From the NCBI GenBank assembly GCA_003649695.1, contig QMSR01000044.1, positions 1 to 7,266 on the forward strand: DNA of 7,266 nt, given 5' to 3'. A program made the position numbers and the translations under genes. Of the stretch, positions 6,876 to 7,266 are shown piece after piece; position 1 is the first letter of the stretch, and each line of letters starts with the position of its first letter. The stretch is from Thermoplasmata archaeon. GTDB lineage: Archaea; Thermoplasmatota; Thermoplasmata; Thermoplasmatales; B87-G9. The notes under the pieces are model-generated. The model did not search any database and was not told the origin of the DNA. It saw only the letters and a list, made by a program, of their open reading frames with translations.

Positions 6876-7088
6876 ATGATGATCCCCGTTAGATGCTTCA
6901 CCTGCGGGAGGCCCATAGCCTCCGACTACCTCAAGTTCGTGGAGAGGGTCAAGAAGGGGGAGGACCCGGGTAAGGTCCTAGACGACCTAGGGATCACCAG
7001 GTACTGCTGCAGGAGGATGATCCTCTCACACGTCGAGCTCATAGACGACATCATCCCCTTCGAGGTGGTACCGGAGATAGAGGAATAA
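6876..7088 (+). CDS. rpoN: DNA-directed RNA polymerase subunit N (RpoN/Rpb10 homologue)
   Basis: Small zinc-binding subunit of the archaeal RNA polymerase, homologous to eukaryotic Rpb10 and unrelated to bacterial sigma-54, which shares the symbol. It helps assemble the polymerase through the subunit D/L platform. It is 70 residues long. IPVRCFTCGRPI (3-14) supplies C7 and C10 and YCCRRM (43-48) supplies C44 and C45, the four zinc ligands of the family. LSHVELIDDIIPF (50-62) is also typical. Two adjacent ATG codons, at 6876 and 6879, are possible starts; both suit the Shine-Dalgarno site, and the choice changes only one Met. It follows S9 as in many archaea; the next gene, however, is an ABC transporter ATPase rather than rpoK, eno or rpsB. 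Confidence 0.97.
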   Translation: MMIPVRCFTCGRPIASDYLKFVERVKKGEDPGKVLDDLGITRYCCRRMILSHVELIDDIIPFEVVPEIEE

Positions 7089-7090
7089 GG

Positions 7091-7266
7091 ATGAAGGCGG
7101 TCCTCACCAGGGACCTCTGGAAGATCTACGTCAGCAAGGTCAGGAAGTTATTCGGCTCCAAAACCCACAGGGTTGAGGCCCTCAGGGGCGTCGACCTAGA
7201 GATAGAGAATGGGGAGATATACGGGATCCTGGGTCCCAACGGGGCTGGTAAAACTACGCTCATCAA
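7091..7266 (+). CDS. ABC transporter ATP-binding protein, N-terminal part (3' end outside window)
   Basis: The first 58 codons of an ABC-family ATPase, still open at the window edge. The ATG at 7091 starts 2 bases after the rpoN stop, with a weak purine-rich site (GAGGAATAAGG) upstream that includes the rpoN stop. LTRDLWKIY (5-13) and ALRGVDLEIENGEIYGILG (30-48) are the usual first strands of the domain, and Walker A is GPNGAGKTT (48-56). The wording resembles ATPases of ABC-2-type exporters (DrrA/NatA-like), but the signature motif, Walker B and the permease partner lie outside, so the substrate is unknown. The tight spacing suggests co-transcription with the ribosomal/RpoN operon, at least in part. 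Confidence 0.92.
   Translation, partial: MKAVLTRDLWKIYVSKVRKLFGSKTHRVEALRGVDLEIENGEIYGILGPNGAGKTTLI

Noticed and set aside
1..7266. CRISPR arrays, transposons, tRNA genes or defence islands
   Set aside because: I saw no direct-repeat array, terminal inverted repeats, transposase motifs or tRNA-like cloverleaf; the window is almost entirely core coding sequence.

Overview
The window is a gene-dense, GC-rich stretch of archaeal chromosome with every gene on the + strand. The archaeal assignment is secure: it carries ribosomal protein L18e and RNA polymerase subunit N, which bacteria lack, together with an archaeal-type valyl-tRNA synthetase, an archaeal Lhr-type helicase, TATA-like promoter elements and GGTGAT Shine-Dalgarno sites. 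Arginine is mostly AGG and lysine mostly AAG, as is common in thermophilic archaea. A TACK-type, probably thermophilic lineage is my best guess, but the phylum cannot be settled from this sequence alone.

Layout. Positions 1-405 hold the C-terminal end of a membrane-bound pyrophosphatase. Valyl-tRNA synthetase (399-3020) overlaps its end, and a large Lhr-family helicase (3017-5671) is joined to valS by an ATGA overlap, so these three genes look like one transcript. A 34-bp gap follows, carrying a TATA-like box (5672-5680). The gap opens the conserved archaeal cluster L18e (5706-6062), L13 (6067-6471), S9 (6465-6869) and RpoN (6876-7088). Two bases after rpoN an ABC transporter ATPase begins (7091) and runs off the end of the window. 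There is no gene-free stretch longer than 35 bases.

How the genes work together. The second block is a translation/transcription operon, with two large-subunit proteins, one small-subunit protein and one RNA polymerase subunit, under its own promoter. The first block joins a pyrophosphate-driven ion pump, an aminoacyl-tRNA synthetase that releases pyrophosphate, and a nucleic-acid helicase. The metabolic link between the first two is suggestive but may be accidental.

I found no previously undescribed system; this is mostly core genome. The points most worth a second look are the valyl-tRNA synthetase, whose KMSKS loop reads PMHAS (both lysines missing), and a sharply AT-rich patch inside the L13 gene. 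That patch holds the only AAA lysine codons of the four-gene ribosomal block and looks like an internal promoter for S9-RpoN. Also of interest are the leaderless-looking start of L18e, stop codons built into the next gene's Shine-Dalgarno site, and an ABC transporter gene directly after rpoN.
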